A stretch of DNA of 64,000 bases from Siphonodentalium dalli (lineage: Eukaryota > Mollusca > Scaphopoda > Gadilida > Siphonodentaliidae): NCBI GenBank assembly GCA_032622095.1, contig CP136061.1, positions 84,294,324 through 84,358,323 on the forward strand. Direction: 5' to 3'. Below, one piece after another: positions 22,135 to 33,216 of this stretch. Positions within the stretch are counted from its first letter, which is position 1. Every line of letters begins with the position of its first letter. The notes under the pieces are model-generated. The model searched no databases. It saw only the letters and a list, made by a program, of their open reading frames with translations, and had not been told where the DNA came from. A program made the translations under genes and the position numbers.

Positions 22135-23472
22135 ATTGACTGGATTTCATTTTAGGCTGCGGTTCATGATCTGGTTTAAACAATACTAATTCATTTTCGT
22201 CCCAAATAAGATATCAGTTTTGATCATGACACAAGTATGTATATACATGTACAGGCCTGGAAATCTCAAGGCGGGCTGTAGCCCGTCTAGAATTTTCCAA
22301 GGCGGGCTTTTTATAGCCCGCCTCGTCCCGAAAGATAAATTATACTTTGAGCACCCGTAGAGTTTAAACGCTCCATCGAGAGTAATGACATCGGCTACGT
22401 GACATGATGTGTTAAATTATTGGCAAGCTTCTAAACTCTTATCTGTGTCGGACATTCTATTATGGACATGATCGACACATGTAAATGTGCCAAGATATAT
22501 CGTAATTAACTGGGTCAAGTTCATAGTAATTTACAGATGAATGACGTTTGTGGGGTTCACAGAATGGGTTGTTGTCAGCGCTGAATATTTTGTTCTTGTG
22601 TGATCACTAAAGTTCATTTTCACTGTGCGTCAGCTTGGGGATATATTTTGGTAAATTCGCCAAATTGTGATGTGAAAAATAACAGAAATGACTATGTAAA
22701 ACTTGGTTTATGTTATAATTGAAATGCTTGTGCCAATGCATGGGGCGGTGAAAACGTGCAAAACGTGGCGTGCCATTTTCAAAAATAATGATTCAATAAA
22801 TTTCGTTATCTTCATTTTAAGAACTATCTTACCAATTTTATATTGATTATTATTGATAAAAATTATACTGGGAGAAATTATATTTCTTGGCCGTAATACA
22901 TACGAAGATTGTTTCAATTCATCCAGTTTACGTGAGACGCCTATCAGCTGATTGTAGTGTGAAGGTGAAGGTGAAATAGCCGGTCAGAAATAAACAGAAC
23001 GAATAGATCTACATGTGCACCACACACATGGAGTTGTCAACTTGTCATCGCTGATGGAATATGGATAACTTTGACAAATACATCAGTCATTTGTAACTTT
23101 GTTCAAGTGTATATATACTGGATTTATTATGCTACTTGATTGTGAATTTTATTTAACATTACACGACATAGAAATTCCTTTAAACATTGACAAACTCACC
23201 CAAATTCATTGCATGGGTTTGACATTGACTGACAATTGTTGAGTACAGACACACTTACATTTAGTTTGTGGTTCATTTTAATTATCATAACATATAAAAC
23301 ATACCATGCTGTGTGGGATTTTTTGACATTCACAACTCTGGACATTTTTTTTTCTATATAACAAAATTAATTTAGATGAAGTTAAACAACATCAAAAATA
23401 GACAAAATAAGGTCAGTAACTCAGGTAAAATAAATCACAACTGTAAAAGTTGAAGACTATCGCCCTCCTAGG
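22135..23472. other. XPC intron, mostly unrecognised
   Basis: Bases about 22250-22325 contain caggcctggaaatctc and two hairpins of ggcgggct/agcccgcc, possibly a hAT terminus, but no partner end is seen. A weak pearl-like fragment lies at about 23385-23440. No exon recognised. Confidence 0.4.
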
Positions 23473-24345
23473 CAGTGTTCGCGCTGTCGGCGGTGGCAAA
23501 TATTTTTCGAAATTGGCCATAAAAAGTTCATTTGGGCAAACTTTCGGCAAACTTTCTTTTACCCCAAATGGAGACGGAAAGCCAATTCAAAAGCACTGAA
23601 TAGATCGACAGTGCCGTCGAAGTTAGGCGACGAATCTATCATGGGTTTCGTACTTAGGAAATATCGTACCATGAAAACCCAGATTTATTTATAACGGGAG
23701 TGATGATTGAATGGTGACGACTGTACAAAGGGGACATTACACAACTCTTATCAGTGAGCGCAATGAATATTGGATTTAAAACACAAATCATCATAACGCT
23801 TAATCTATTCACTGGTTATGTAATTATTTGTTGATTAGACAGTCTGTAAGATAAAATACGTAAATGCATTGTCGCATAATTGGATGTACAAAAGTATTTA
23901 ACTCAATAGCATGTCGGGATAATCAACAGTTATCGTCTCAGGTTAATAAGCAACATTTGTTTTTATCTCGCCGAAAATAATGATGACAACTAACACAGCT
24001 CATTGCTTTATTAGTTGGCGACCATGGTGTCAGCGAGTTATTACACTTGGTTAAGCGGATTAATGTGATTATAATTATCAAGAATGTTAGTTTCATTGTT
24101 TGCATTTATGGCCCAATCATTTCTGTTTTTTTTATCTCCACAGTGCTTTTTGTATACATGTATGGTCAGGTATGAAATCTCGATTGTCGTATTTTGCATT
24201 AATTGATATTGACTTACATGAATGTATCTGTCTTTAATGTGTGACATAACGCATACCTATATGTTTGTATAATATTATGTTTTTAAAGTTGTTTTTGTGT
24301 TGTTTTAATATTACTTTTATTTTGAGTAACAAATAAAGTTTAACA
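23473..24345. mobile_element. CAGTGTTCGCGCTG hAT-like element, truncated, inverted orientation
   Basis: Starts CAGTGTTCGCGCTGTCGG, matching the right end of the element at 36672-37756 read backwards, and runs collinear with it and with the copy at 41259. The last 100 bp or so, including the second TIR, are missing. Confidence 0.75.
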
Positions 24346-24451
24346 CAAATAAAGATGATGCGAAATTACTGAGATTAAACATAATCGTGAAAGCACTCGA
24401 GCGATGCAATGATTCAGTGCAACATTGTGCATGTGAAAGGCAAGTAATCAG

Positions 24452-24925
24452 ATAAACGATGGTCTATCTCTGTGTTATATAGATACCGGGGTATAAAATA
24501 TTAAATATGAATTGAATACCCCTGTCTGGAAATGCTTCTATCGATTAATATTGATAATATTTCGAATAACCTCTGGTCTAAAAATGTGTGGTTGTTTAGC
24601 TAACTAACAATATTTGTTAACAGAGGCCAGAAATGTTACCGGGTATTGCGTAATTTTGTCACAAATAAACGTTAATTAGACTCATTATCGCTTATAACTA
24701 TGTACTAAAAGAATACAAACAATCAATCTGGAACATTCGGATCTTAACTATAGGAACACCCTAATGATCTCTATTGCTATATAGTATTGCCTGAATGGTC
24801 TGTTCTAAAAATAGATCAATAAAATGTCGCACTTTATCATCTCATTTAATAATAAAATATTCTAAATAAAATCAATATTAATTGATAGAAGCGTTTCCGG
24901 GCAGGGATTTCCAACGCATACGCAT
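24452..24925. mobile_element. AGATGG-family MITE, truncated
   Basis: Left part from aacgatggtctatctctgtg to gaagcgtttccgggcaggga. The right terminus is replaced by unrelated sequence with a small cggacatg/catgtccg hairpin. Confidence 0.65.
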
Positions 24926-25420
24926 TATTGTCGGACATGTACGACTGCTTGAGTATTCAGCATGTCCGGATTATAGGCAAGCAATTTGTTTTGGTCTATA
25001 ATCAGTGTTGTTACCCTGCACCTAAAACTCATCTCCTCTGATTATACAACCCATAACCTCACAAATATATCATTATGGTAGAACGGCATGCTGTCAATTT
25101 CTTATCATCCACAACCGAAACTTAATTGTTAGTTTCAGATATTATCATTCTTGAAATCAACACGTCTACATTCATTACAAGCTAAACAAGACACATTTCA
25201 TCATATGTGTTTACTTTACTGTGAAATTACGTTTTTCTGCTCTCCGGATTCTCACAATGTTTGGTTTTCTAAAAAGCGAGGATTCGAACTCTCCGAACTG
25301 AACACCATGCGTTCATTTAAAGTTGAATAAGTAGTGGGAAAGACAGACAATCCTAGTTGATAATGAATTTAAGTATATAATAATATAAATATAAATAATA
25401 AACGGCGGATTCAACGTGCT
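24926..25420. other. XPC intron without recognised feature
   Basis: Minus-strand bases 25290-25320 contain gttcgaatcctcgc, which resembles a tRNA T-loop/B-box, but no cloverleaf can be built. Confidence 0.35.
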
Positions 25421-25518
25421 CATGGGTTTTGGCCGCGATAAAAATTCAGCAAACTCCACATGAACCCCTTTGGGGTTCATGCAGTTTGCTGAATTTTTCT
25501 CGTGGTCAAAATCCCATG
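25421..25518. repeat. Imperfect palindrome
   Basis: Arms catgggttttggcc...attcagcaaactccacatga meet at cccctttgggg; the right arm has a few substitutions. About 98 bp. Possible foldback MITE without a visible TSD. Confidence 0.7.
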
Positions 25519-25529
25519 ACCACAATAGG

Positions 25530-25822
25530 AAATGTTCAGATAATAAGTTTAACCATTTCTATACTAAAGCATCATTGATAAGTAGTTATCCCATAGGAAA
25601 TGTTCAGATAATATGTTTAATCATTTCTATACTAAAGCATCATTGATGACTAGTTATCACATAGGAAATGTGAAGATAATAAGTTTAACCTAACCCTTTC
25701 TATACTAAAGCATCATTGATGAGTAGTTATCACATAGGAAATGTGAAGATAAAAAGTTTAACCATTTCTATACTAAATCTTCATTGATGAGTAGTTATCC
25801 TATAGGAAATGTTCAGATATAG
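25530..25822. repeat. 70-bp tandem array
   Basis: Four to five copies of a unit with catttctatactaaagcatc, attgatgagtagttatc and ataggaaatgttcagataat. Inverted copies occur at 26195-26212, 30236-30448 and 32236-32350, so the unit is dispersed. Confidence 0.85.
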
Positions 25823-25824
25823 AG

Positions 25825-25967
25825 GATCTCACATGAGTTTCTATTTTATACAGAATTTATCAACCGAGTTCACTAAATTCGATTTGAGCCGAGCTTTACT
25901 GAGGCTCAAATAGAATTTAGTGGACGAGGTTGATAAATTACGTATAAAATTGAACGAGTTTGAGATA
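25825..25967. mobile_element. Foldback MITE
   Basis: Arms starting tctcacatgagtttctattt with a gaggctcaaat/atttgagcc core. A copy of one terminus, reverse complemented, is at 32381-32405. Inserted beside the 70-bp array. Confidence 0.65.
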
Positions 25968-26369
25968 CCTTTTATCACATGATCAAATAAACGCGAAGCA
26001 ATGCGAAGTATTCGTCGAAAACAACAATCATAAACTTCAGCAATCGAAAGTCATTTAAATAATGGCGTGACGTCATCGCACGCGCTAATATTACACGTGT
26101 GTCTTACCAATAATTATGAAGCTGGTTTTGTGTGTTAATTATGTGATAACATAAGTTCAACAAACAACCATACTAGTAGGTTGAACTTATTATCTGAACA
26201 TTTCCCTCAATAAATAGGGCTCCTTCAGCACTTTTATTTATCTGTTATCTGCTGTTATCACCTTAACATCCCTCCAAATCAATAATAGACCATTCGTTGT
26301 ACACTTTTTAACTGACTGGGAGAATCCATGTAGTATAGAAAGGGCTAAATAGTAAATATACTTGGTTAA

Positions 26370-26780
26370 CCCTTTACCCAACAGAACGGCCCTGTGCCAA
26401 TGCATTCTCTTATATATGCGAGTCGACCATAGGTCGCCTGGCATATATAAGAGAATGCATTGGCTTAACACATATTAAAAATGATAAAATTGTCAAAGAA
26501 TGTAGAAAAATATTATAAAAATTGTTTAAAAATGTAAGAAAAAAATTATAAAATTGTAAGAAAAAATGCCAATGCATTCTCTTATATATGCGAGGCGACC
26601 TATACTCGCATATATAAGAGAATGCATTGGCACAGGGCATAACTGTAACAATCACAATGTGGTTAATGAACCGGTTCCAATGATATCCATATTTGTATGG
26701 TGTTATTGAGACAGACCGAAGATATTTTAGGCTGCTGAAGCTTTATTTGGGCGTTTTTGGCCGTTTTGTTGGGTAAAGGG
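26370..26780. mobile_element. piggyBac-like non-autonomous element (copy 2), intact
   Basis: TTAA at 26366-26369 and 26781-26784. TIRs are CCCTTTACCCAACAGAACGG and GTTGGGTAAAGGG. 411 bp. The internal hairpins gcattctcttatatatgcga flank gtcgaccataggtcgcc. Probably the best reference copy here. Confidence 0.85.
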
Positions 26781-26784
26781 TTAA

Positions 26785-27412
26785 ACATCCAATTGCAATT
26801 CTAGCAGACCTAATTAAATGTACTCCATATAATCCATATAATCAGATTCCAACAGCAACATGTTTTGAAACGCCTCTTCAGTTACCAGAATCGATTAATT
26901 GCCCAAAAATAATGCTAACCACAGTCAACTATAGTATTACATTGCCCAAAACGTGTTATTATCAACATGTTGTTCAAAGAAATTTGGCCTTATTATCAAC
27001 ACAAAGCCACTTGATATTTGAGTTATCCATCTTCATCTGCAATTTGGTCCAAGAGCGTTAACTTTTTACCAGGCCACTAATAAGTCTTGATGGTGAAAAA
27101 TAATGGATTTCAAAAATCAATATCTAATAACTCTGAGCTTTGATGTGTGGGTTAAAACTGGGTTTCTCGACTCAAATCAAATAATTTTTATCCCTGAATC
27201 CAAATAGTAATTATGCATCTTTAAATTAAAAATTTATAACAAGTCATCTTCAACCAAATGTTTTCGAATCATATGATTGAATCAAATCAAATTAAATCAG
27301 CAGATTGTTTCACAAATCAAAAATCAAATCGAACAGCTTCGCAGGGACCTAAACAACACCTGAAAAGCTTCGCAGGGACCTATAAAACAACAAGTGAATT
27401 TTGATAAATTAC
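26785..27412. other. XPC intron without recognised exon
   Basis: AT-rich, with nothing that fits a phase-1 acceptor exon of XPC. Confidence 0.4.
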
Positions 27413-27827
27413 CTTCAACATCTTCCCAATCGTCGCCATCACTGTCATCAGCAGACGACTGATTAGCAATCCTCTCTTCACCACTTCCCACCTCCCACTC
27501 GTCACTATCACTAACGAAATCATCGTCATCATCATTATCATCATCATCAAATCTACAACTCTTCTTGGTTGACCGTCGTTTTCCATAATTCCCAGCTTTC
27601 TTAACAGCGTTCGATTCTGACATTGACGTGTTTGGTCCACGTGGTTTGCTTTTCTGCTGTACTTTCTGAGCAGTGTTCGACTGTGACATTGACGTGTTTG
27701 GTCCACGTGATTTGCTTTTCTGGGTAGATTTATATCGTCCACTGCTTGAACCGGAACCATCCTTTTTCTTACCTTCCATTTGGATGAGAACAGATCTAAT
27801 ATCCGTAGTAACTGGCTGTCCTGTGTT
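27413..27827 (-). CDS. XPC N-terminal exon with acidic WEDVE segment
   Basis: The acceptor acaattatttcag precedes AACACAGGACAG, and the donor after GTTGAAG is GTAATT. The 138-codon exon starts NTGQPVTTDIRSVLIQMEG, is rich in Lys and Ser, carries two near-copies of KSRGPNTSMS, and ends in an acidic run closing ADDSDGDDWEDVE. An acidic patch ending in a WEEVE-like string precedes the Rad4 domain in XPC proteins, which is why I place it in this gene. It joins in phase 0 to the exon at 32742-32420. Its phase-1 end does not fit the exon at 15736 directly, so at least one exon is missing. The assignment to XPC is inference from position, strand, phase and the acidic motif. Confidence 0.7.
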
Positions 27828-27898
27828 CTGAAATAATTGTCTTTTAAATTATCTTGTCGAAACCTCTCATAATAATAGAACTCATGTGCGCTTCTGAT

Positions 27899-28338
27899 CA
27901 AGCCTGCAAATAACGTGCCCATCATTGGCAGAATGAGGTCCCCAGAGGGTGAATTTAGTGACGCTATCCCGCATAGCAGGTTAGCATCACTAAATTCACC
28001 TCCTGGGGACCTCATTCTGCTTATGCCGTCAACTGCTATGGCAGATCTAGGATCAGATTGATGTTCCCCAGTTGAAGTTGGTGATGTTCACCCATTGGGC
28101 GCCTCAATTATGAATTTTATCTTCTGCAAATTAGGGGATATAGAAACTTCCTAGAAGGGAAATGTAACTAAAAACAATGTTAATTTGATACTATAGATAC
28201 TTCCCAGAAGATGAGGCTTAAGCAGAATGAGGTCTCCAGAGGGTGAATTTGGTGATGCTAGCCCGCTATGTGGGATAGTGTCACTAAATTCACCCTCTGG
28301 GGACCTCATTCTGCAAATGACAGACACGCTATTTGCAG
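27899..28338. mobile_element. CAAGCC-family hAT-like MITE, long form
   Basis: Both hairpins and the long-form spacer are present. A 13-bp direct repeat GTGCGCTTCTGAT flanks it at 27886-27898 and 28339-28351; the right end lacks its last five bases. It lies about 70 bp upstream (minus-strand sense) of an XPC exon acceptor. Confidence 0.8.
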
Positions 28339-28351
28339 GTGCGCTTCTGAT

Positions 28352-29874
28352 GACAACTCAGTCTATGTAAACATACACTCAGATTCATACTGATACTGAG
28401 TCTATTGCATTCCCATCAACTTTTCATTTCTGAACGGTAGTGGGCTTCCCCCAAATTACGTCACACGGCACTAAATATAAATATGAAATTAGTTGTGATT
28501 GACAGGCGTAAACATGGTCACGTGCCAGTGCCGTCATGGCCGCTTCAACCCTGTGAAGCCGATTCTAAGAATCGGAATTAATAGTTGCAGGGTTTGTGAC
28601 TTTTCGTTCGGCGGTTGTTTTACTGACAATAAAGGGAAACAGCTAACTTCCGGGATCCAAAATAATATGTACAATAACTTAGACAGATCTTCTTGAAATT
28701 ATAAAAAAAATGTCAATTTATGTGGATCTCTTGGACTCAGAAGGAATTATTTTTTAGATTGGCCAGGCGATTTGTCGACCATGTTGTCAAAAAATAACAC
28801 AAATCAACGGCCACGAATCAAAAATACATGAATGTCGGGACTATTTGCTAAAACAACTCCAGAACTAAAAAAAAGTTAAATGACATAACAAAACGATCTA
28901 TCAGTTCCCCAGTACCGGCAGTAGTACCACCGCAGCCAAAACGAGCGAAGAGCAACACAATTCTACCACCAACCCCACCGAAACCCTCCCGACATTACAC
29001 AGCCGTATTATTAGCTCCAACGATTGGCCAGTTGTACCCTAATTACAGTTGCCTGCAATCCAAATTCCGGTGATTCTTGATTTTAAACTTTCGACCGCTC
29101 GTCAACAAACTACTTTATTTGTCGATTTGTGAATTTCTCTTCTGGTATAACATGACGTCATGGATACTATTTTAACAACATTTAGCCACACCTTCGGAAT
29201 TTCCACACCGAAAGCACGTGACATGTTACTAGTTTTTTATTGGGGCACACATTTCTTGGAGCTAAGTTTTGATTGGCGGTAATTACAAGGAATCCCGGGT
29301 TTGGGAAATGAAAACTGAACGAAAGGTCGTCAGACCCACTATTTTTTATATGTGGGTATGTAGTTTACTCCAGACTGATGACAACTGTAGTCCACTTTTA
29401 TTTTCTGGCATACCCAAGATTCTAATTGTGACTTATTTCGGCCTGGTCGTAGTAGTTCTTTCTCAAAAATAGTTCACTGTGTGGTCTCACACTGCCTAGC
29501 GACATTCACAGATGAGAATTTATGTATTTATGATATTATTTATAATAATAATAATAATGACCAGTTTTAAATAGCGATTAACCAATTACTTGCTCTAACA
29601 CGCTTGGTACAAAATTACCCCAGTCATTTGTACAAGCCAACCAATGAACCGGCTGCAGCCATTGCAGACGCTGCTCTAGGTTGATCAGAACATGCTCTGA
29701 TACTCATCAGTATGACAAGCTGACTGGTACTCTTTTAATGCATGAGTGATGCGAAGCCGACACAGTACAAGCGACCATGCTCAAGGGTCACAACTTGGTG
29801 CGGGTTTTGAAACAGCAAGCAATCCGACAATTGCACGTCGATCAAAGCGGCGAAGCCACTAATGACCGGCGACA
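28352..29874. other. XPC intron without recognised feature
   Basis: About 1.5 kb of unique-looking sequence with only short, unconserved frames. A small taataa microsatellite lies at about 29545. Confidence 0.4.
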
Positions 29875-29947
29875 CACTGCGAACCCATATCGATGTGTTT
29901 ACAGCGAATACAAGTCCGACACGCTAACCACTGGATCACGGAGCTCC
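29875..29947 (-). pseudogene. tRNA-Thr(UGU)-like sequence, degenerate
   Basis: Read on the minus strand, 73 nt contain an A-box-like TGATCCAGTGGTTAGCG, an anticodon loop CTTGTAT (UGU) and a B-box-like GGGTTCGCA in tRNA spacing. The anticodon and T stems do not pair well, so this is a tRNA pseudogene or the head of a SINE, not a working tRNA gene. Confidence 0.5.
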
Positions 29948-30188
29948 ACGATATACAATACGGACTATTTATCTGTACCTGTTTTTAACTGCTATATCAC
30001 TTATTGTGCTACTTTATATATTATCGACTTATAACAATGATCTTTAACTACATGTGTGTATAACTACTCGTCCACCGGACTACGATAACAATTAGCTATT
30101 GTGTAACTACTAATCCAATGGATTATGATGACCTTTAACTACATTTGTTTGAACAACTCGTCCAACAGGAGGCGATAACCTTTAACTA

Positions 30189-30236
30189 CAGTAATGCCCT
30201 AAATATTCGACTCCTTAACCACAGCAGAATTATGGG
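30189..30236. mobile_element. TA-bordered palindromic MITE, terminal fragment
   Basis: TA then CAGTAATGCCCTAAATATTC, ending at cagaattatggg where 70-bp units begin. One end only of the family at 12522-12723. Confidence 0.65.
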
Positions 30237-30448
30237 TTAAATTTATTATCTGAATATTTCCTACAGCATGGGAGAACTACTCATCAATGATGCTTTAGTA
30301 TAGAAAGGGTTAAACTTATTATCTGAACATTTCCTATGGGATAACTACTCACCACTGATGCTTTGGTATAGAAAGGGTTAAACTTATTATCTGAACATTT
30401 ACTATGGGATAACTACTCATCAATGATGCTTTAGTATAGAAAGAGCTC
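30236..30448. repeat. 70-bp tandem array, inverted relative to 25530
   Basis: Three units with atgctttagtatagaaaggg and ttatctgaacatttcctatg. Confidence 0.8.
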
Positions 30449-30525
30449 ATCTTAGGTAGGGGAACAATTTAATGGTTGACAGTAAATGGAGGAATAGGAA
30501 AGGTGCTAATTGAAATGTCTAACCT

Positions 30526-32235
30526 GTGCCAAAGGATTTAGTCATGCAAAGAGTAAAATCCAAGATGGCTGCTGGTGGCCATGTTTTTTTGGCCGAATAC
30601 CCCAAAAGGACTCGTTCCCATCTACATGTCATTGTTAACATCCATGACAAATTTCATGAAGATCTGACCAAAGCTACGACCCGTAGCCCGCGCCAAAGGA
30701 TTTTAGTCGTGCAAAGAGTAAAATCCAAGATGGCTCTGGCGGCCATGATTTTTGGCTGAACGACCCCAAAATGACTCGTTCCCATCTACATGTCAATATT
30801 AACATCCATGACAAATTTCATGATAATCAGACGAATAGTACGACCTGTAGCCCGCGCCAATGGATTTAATTTCGAAATCCAAGATGGCCACCAGCGGTCA
30901 TGTTTTTTGGCCGAATGGCCCCAAAATGACTCGTTTCTATCTACATGTCAAGGTCAACAGCCAAACTCCAAAATGACTCGTTCCCATCTACATGTCAATA
31001 TTAACATCCATGACAAATTTCATGATGATCAGATAGAGCTGGGACGGTTACGGGTTTTTCGTGACCGGTTATGAATGGCAAAAAAACGCGGTTACACCGG
31101 TTAACCGCATATTATAGGTACTATTATGGGTGGGTAAGCCCAGTATGCAGAACGGCGATGATTGTGATGCTCACTGACATGGTAAGTTTGAGAACGGCTC
31201 CTGCCCATTATACAAAGAAGTTGTCACCCATGACACACATAATCACATATCTAATTAAGTACACATCTTCAATTTATTACTGAATAAAATAAATATACAA
31301 TGTCATTCCCCTGTGAGGCTGTGTTGTGTTCATTTATTGTCCTTGTAAAATTACTCCATCGCCATCGGGATATGTGATCGGGCGGGAAGCTGAACACACC
31401 GACACGGAAGTGACGACTAGAAAGGTTTAATATACATTCCGGAATATTTTATTGATTATTCCGCAATTTCCGGTAGCTGGGTGGGCGAACAATTATTATT
31501 TATTCTTAATGAAATACTTACATATACGATGGTATGTGATGTTGTCCGGTGGGGGGGGATGGATTGAAGGGCCGGGAGTCTCAAGAAATAACTAGTCGTT
31601 GATAACAAAAACAATTATCTTCCTGATAATAATACTGAATACGAGTCATGCGATGTGACAATGTTGTAAGATCACACGTGAGCTGACCCTTTGATGTTTC
31701 GTTTTGACTTTGGCAGGCTGTTAAATGTAGCCTTCAAAGAGCCGACACACCGCGTTTGATGTTGTTCCGTCAATCTCGGATTCATTTTAATTGACGGAGA
31801 CAGATTAACCCTCTTATAGCCAGTTATAGCTGACCATCACAGTGATCATACACTATAATAGTGATGTTACGGTTAACCGACCACGGCAAATCCGTGACCG
31901 GTCACGGCCATAGTTGGTGGTTAACCGGTTAACCGCATAACCGTCCCAGCTCTATGATCAGACGAATAGTACGACCTGTAGCCCGCACCAATTGATTTAA
32001 TTTTGAAATCCAAGATGGCCACCAGCTGCCATGTTTTTTGGCCGAATGACCCCAAAATGACTCGTTCCCATTTACATGTCAATGTCAACAGTCATGACAA
32101 ATTTCATAAAGATCAGACCAAAGGTACGACCTGTAGCCCACGCCAAAGGAAATTGTTGATGGACACACGCACACACGGACACACAGGCGACGAACGCCAA
32201 CCCATGGCAATAGCTCAAACTTACAAAGTAAGTTG
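30526..32235. repeat. Pearl-like tandem array of a third type, interrupted
   Basis: Units of about 180 bp with aaaatccaagatggctgc, atgactcgttcccatctaca and tgacaaatttcatgaagatc. The array ends in acacacgcacacacggacac, a gacgaacgcc spacer and a hairpin tagctcaaacttac/gtaagttgagcta. A 921-bp hAT-like element sits inside. An inverted fragment of the unit is at 60072-60145. Confidence 0.75.
31034..31954. mobile_element. hAT-like element TAGAGCTGGGACGG, intact ends
   Basis: Perfect 8-bp TSD TGATCAGA at 31026-31033 and 31955-31962. TIRs TAGAGCTGGGACGGTTA (17 bp), then subterminal ggttaaccggttaacc and gtgaccggt motifs. 921 bp, no transposase frame. Inserted in a pearl-like array. Confidence 0.9.
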
Positions 32236-32350
32236 AGCTAATAATGCTTTAGTAGAGAAATGGTGAAACTTATTTTTATAAACATTTCCTATGGGATAAC
32301 TACCCATCAATGACGATTTAGTACAGAAATAGTTAAACTTATAAACTGAA
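32236..32350. repeat. 70-bp repeat units, two diverged copies
   Basis: Units with atgctttagtagagaaa and acatttcctatgggataact, inverted relative to 25530. Followed by a short piece of the piggyBac-like interior (cctatggtcgactcgcatat) at about 32355-32382. Confidence 0.7.
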
Positions 32351-32419
32351 CAATCCTATGGTCGACTCGCATATATAAGAGAAAAATAGAAACTCATGTG
32401 AGATCCTCAATATATTCAC

Positions 32420-32742
32420 CTTCTTTGAATTTTTCTTCTTGCTTTCCTTCTTTCTCATGTCTGAAGTAACAGAGGGCCGTTTGATTCCTCCACTTCCTTT
32501 CTCCTTATATTTTCTCTTTACACTCTTTTCAGGTTTAATTTTCGGGTTACTTTTAACCTTGTCCACACATTCACTCAGACTGGGGACAGCACTCTGTGTA
32601 GCAGGTCCTTCCATACTTAGTAACACGGAAGTAACATCTGACAATGTGATAGTCACACCTGCCTTTTCAGGGTGTTTTTGCGAAGCTGAAATTCCAGATT
32701 TATTTCTACTACTCTTTCCAGCCTTCTTTACATCGCTAGTTT
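32420..32742 (-). CDS. XPC N-terminal exon, Lys-rich
   Basis: The acceptor ttatgttccag precedes AAACTAGC, and the donor after AAAGAAG is GTGAAT. The two leading bases complete the codon left by the exon at 35845-34786 (ACAACAG), and it ends in phase 0 to meet 27827. It includes VTITLSDVTSVLLSMEG, which resembles the TTDIRSVLIQMEG of the next exon, then a basic tail (KRKYKEKGS, KKESKKKNSKK) typical of disordered DNA-repair N-termini and nuclear localisation. A 26-bp foldback terminus lies just past the donor. Identity as XPC rests on linkage to the Rad4-domain exons. Confidence 0.65.
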
Positions 32743-32961
32743 CTGGAACATAACGATATTTTATGCACATAATTTATTACATCAAACTAATATTTTATTA
32801 CAACCAACAAATATTATAAAAGGCCACTAGGCCACATGTCCCCTGAATAAGGTAGCATTATTTGACCATGGCTTTTTTTAGAAATGAAAAATTTGGTTCT
32901 GGGAACAAACTTTGCATCCAACTTTGCTTCCCACTGTCTACGTTAAAGATATATTATGGAC

Positions 32962-33216
32962 CAAGCCTTGAAATAGCGTGCCTGTCATTTGCAGAATGAG
33001 GTCCCCAGAGAGTGAATTTAGTGATGCTACCCCGCATAGCGGGTTAGCATCACCAAATTCACCCTCTGGGAACCTCATTCTGCTGAGTTGTAAGCAGAAT
33101 GAGGTCCCCAGAGGGTGAATTTGGTGATGCTAACCTGCTATGCGGGGGTAGCATCACTAAATTCACCCTCTGTGGACCTAATTCTGCAAATGACAGACAC
33201 ACTATTTCAAGGCTTG
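32962..33216. mobile_element. CAAGCC-family hAT-like MITE, short form, intact
   Basis: Perfect 8-bp TSD TTATGGAC at 32954-32961 and 33217-33224. TIRs CAAGCCTTGAAATAG. Two tandem hairpins. Inserted into a copy of repeat H that is uninterrupted at this point at about 16105. Confidence 0.9.

Noticed and set aside
22249-22330. hAT terminus CAGGCCTGGAAATC
   Set aside because: Only one end is seen and no TSD can be defined; kept only as a remark in the interval entry.
25240-25305. Possible missing XPC exon on the minus strand after ggtgttcag
   Set aside because: In the phase required by the preceding exon the frame meets TAG after eight codons; the open frame does not fit either splice phase.
25285-25320. 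tRNA gene on the minus strand (gttcgaatcc)
   Set aside because: Only a T-loop-like string; no acceptor, D or anticodon stem can be drawn.
27380-28015. A 211-residue minus-strand open frame
   Set aside because: It runs through a CAAGCC MITE and overlaps the better-supported XPC exon in another frame; a chance frame.
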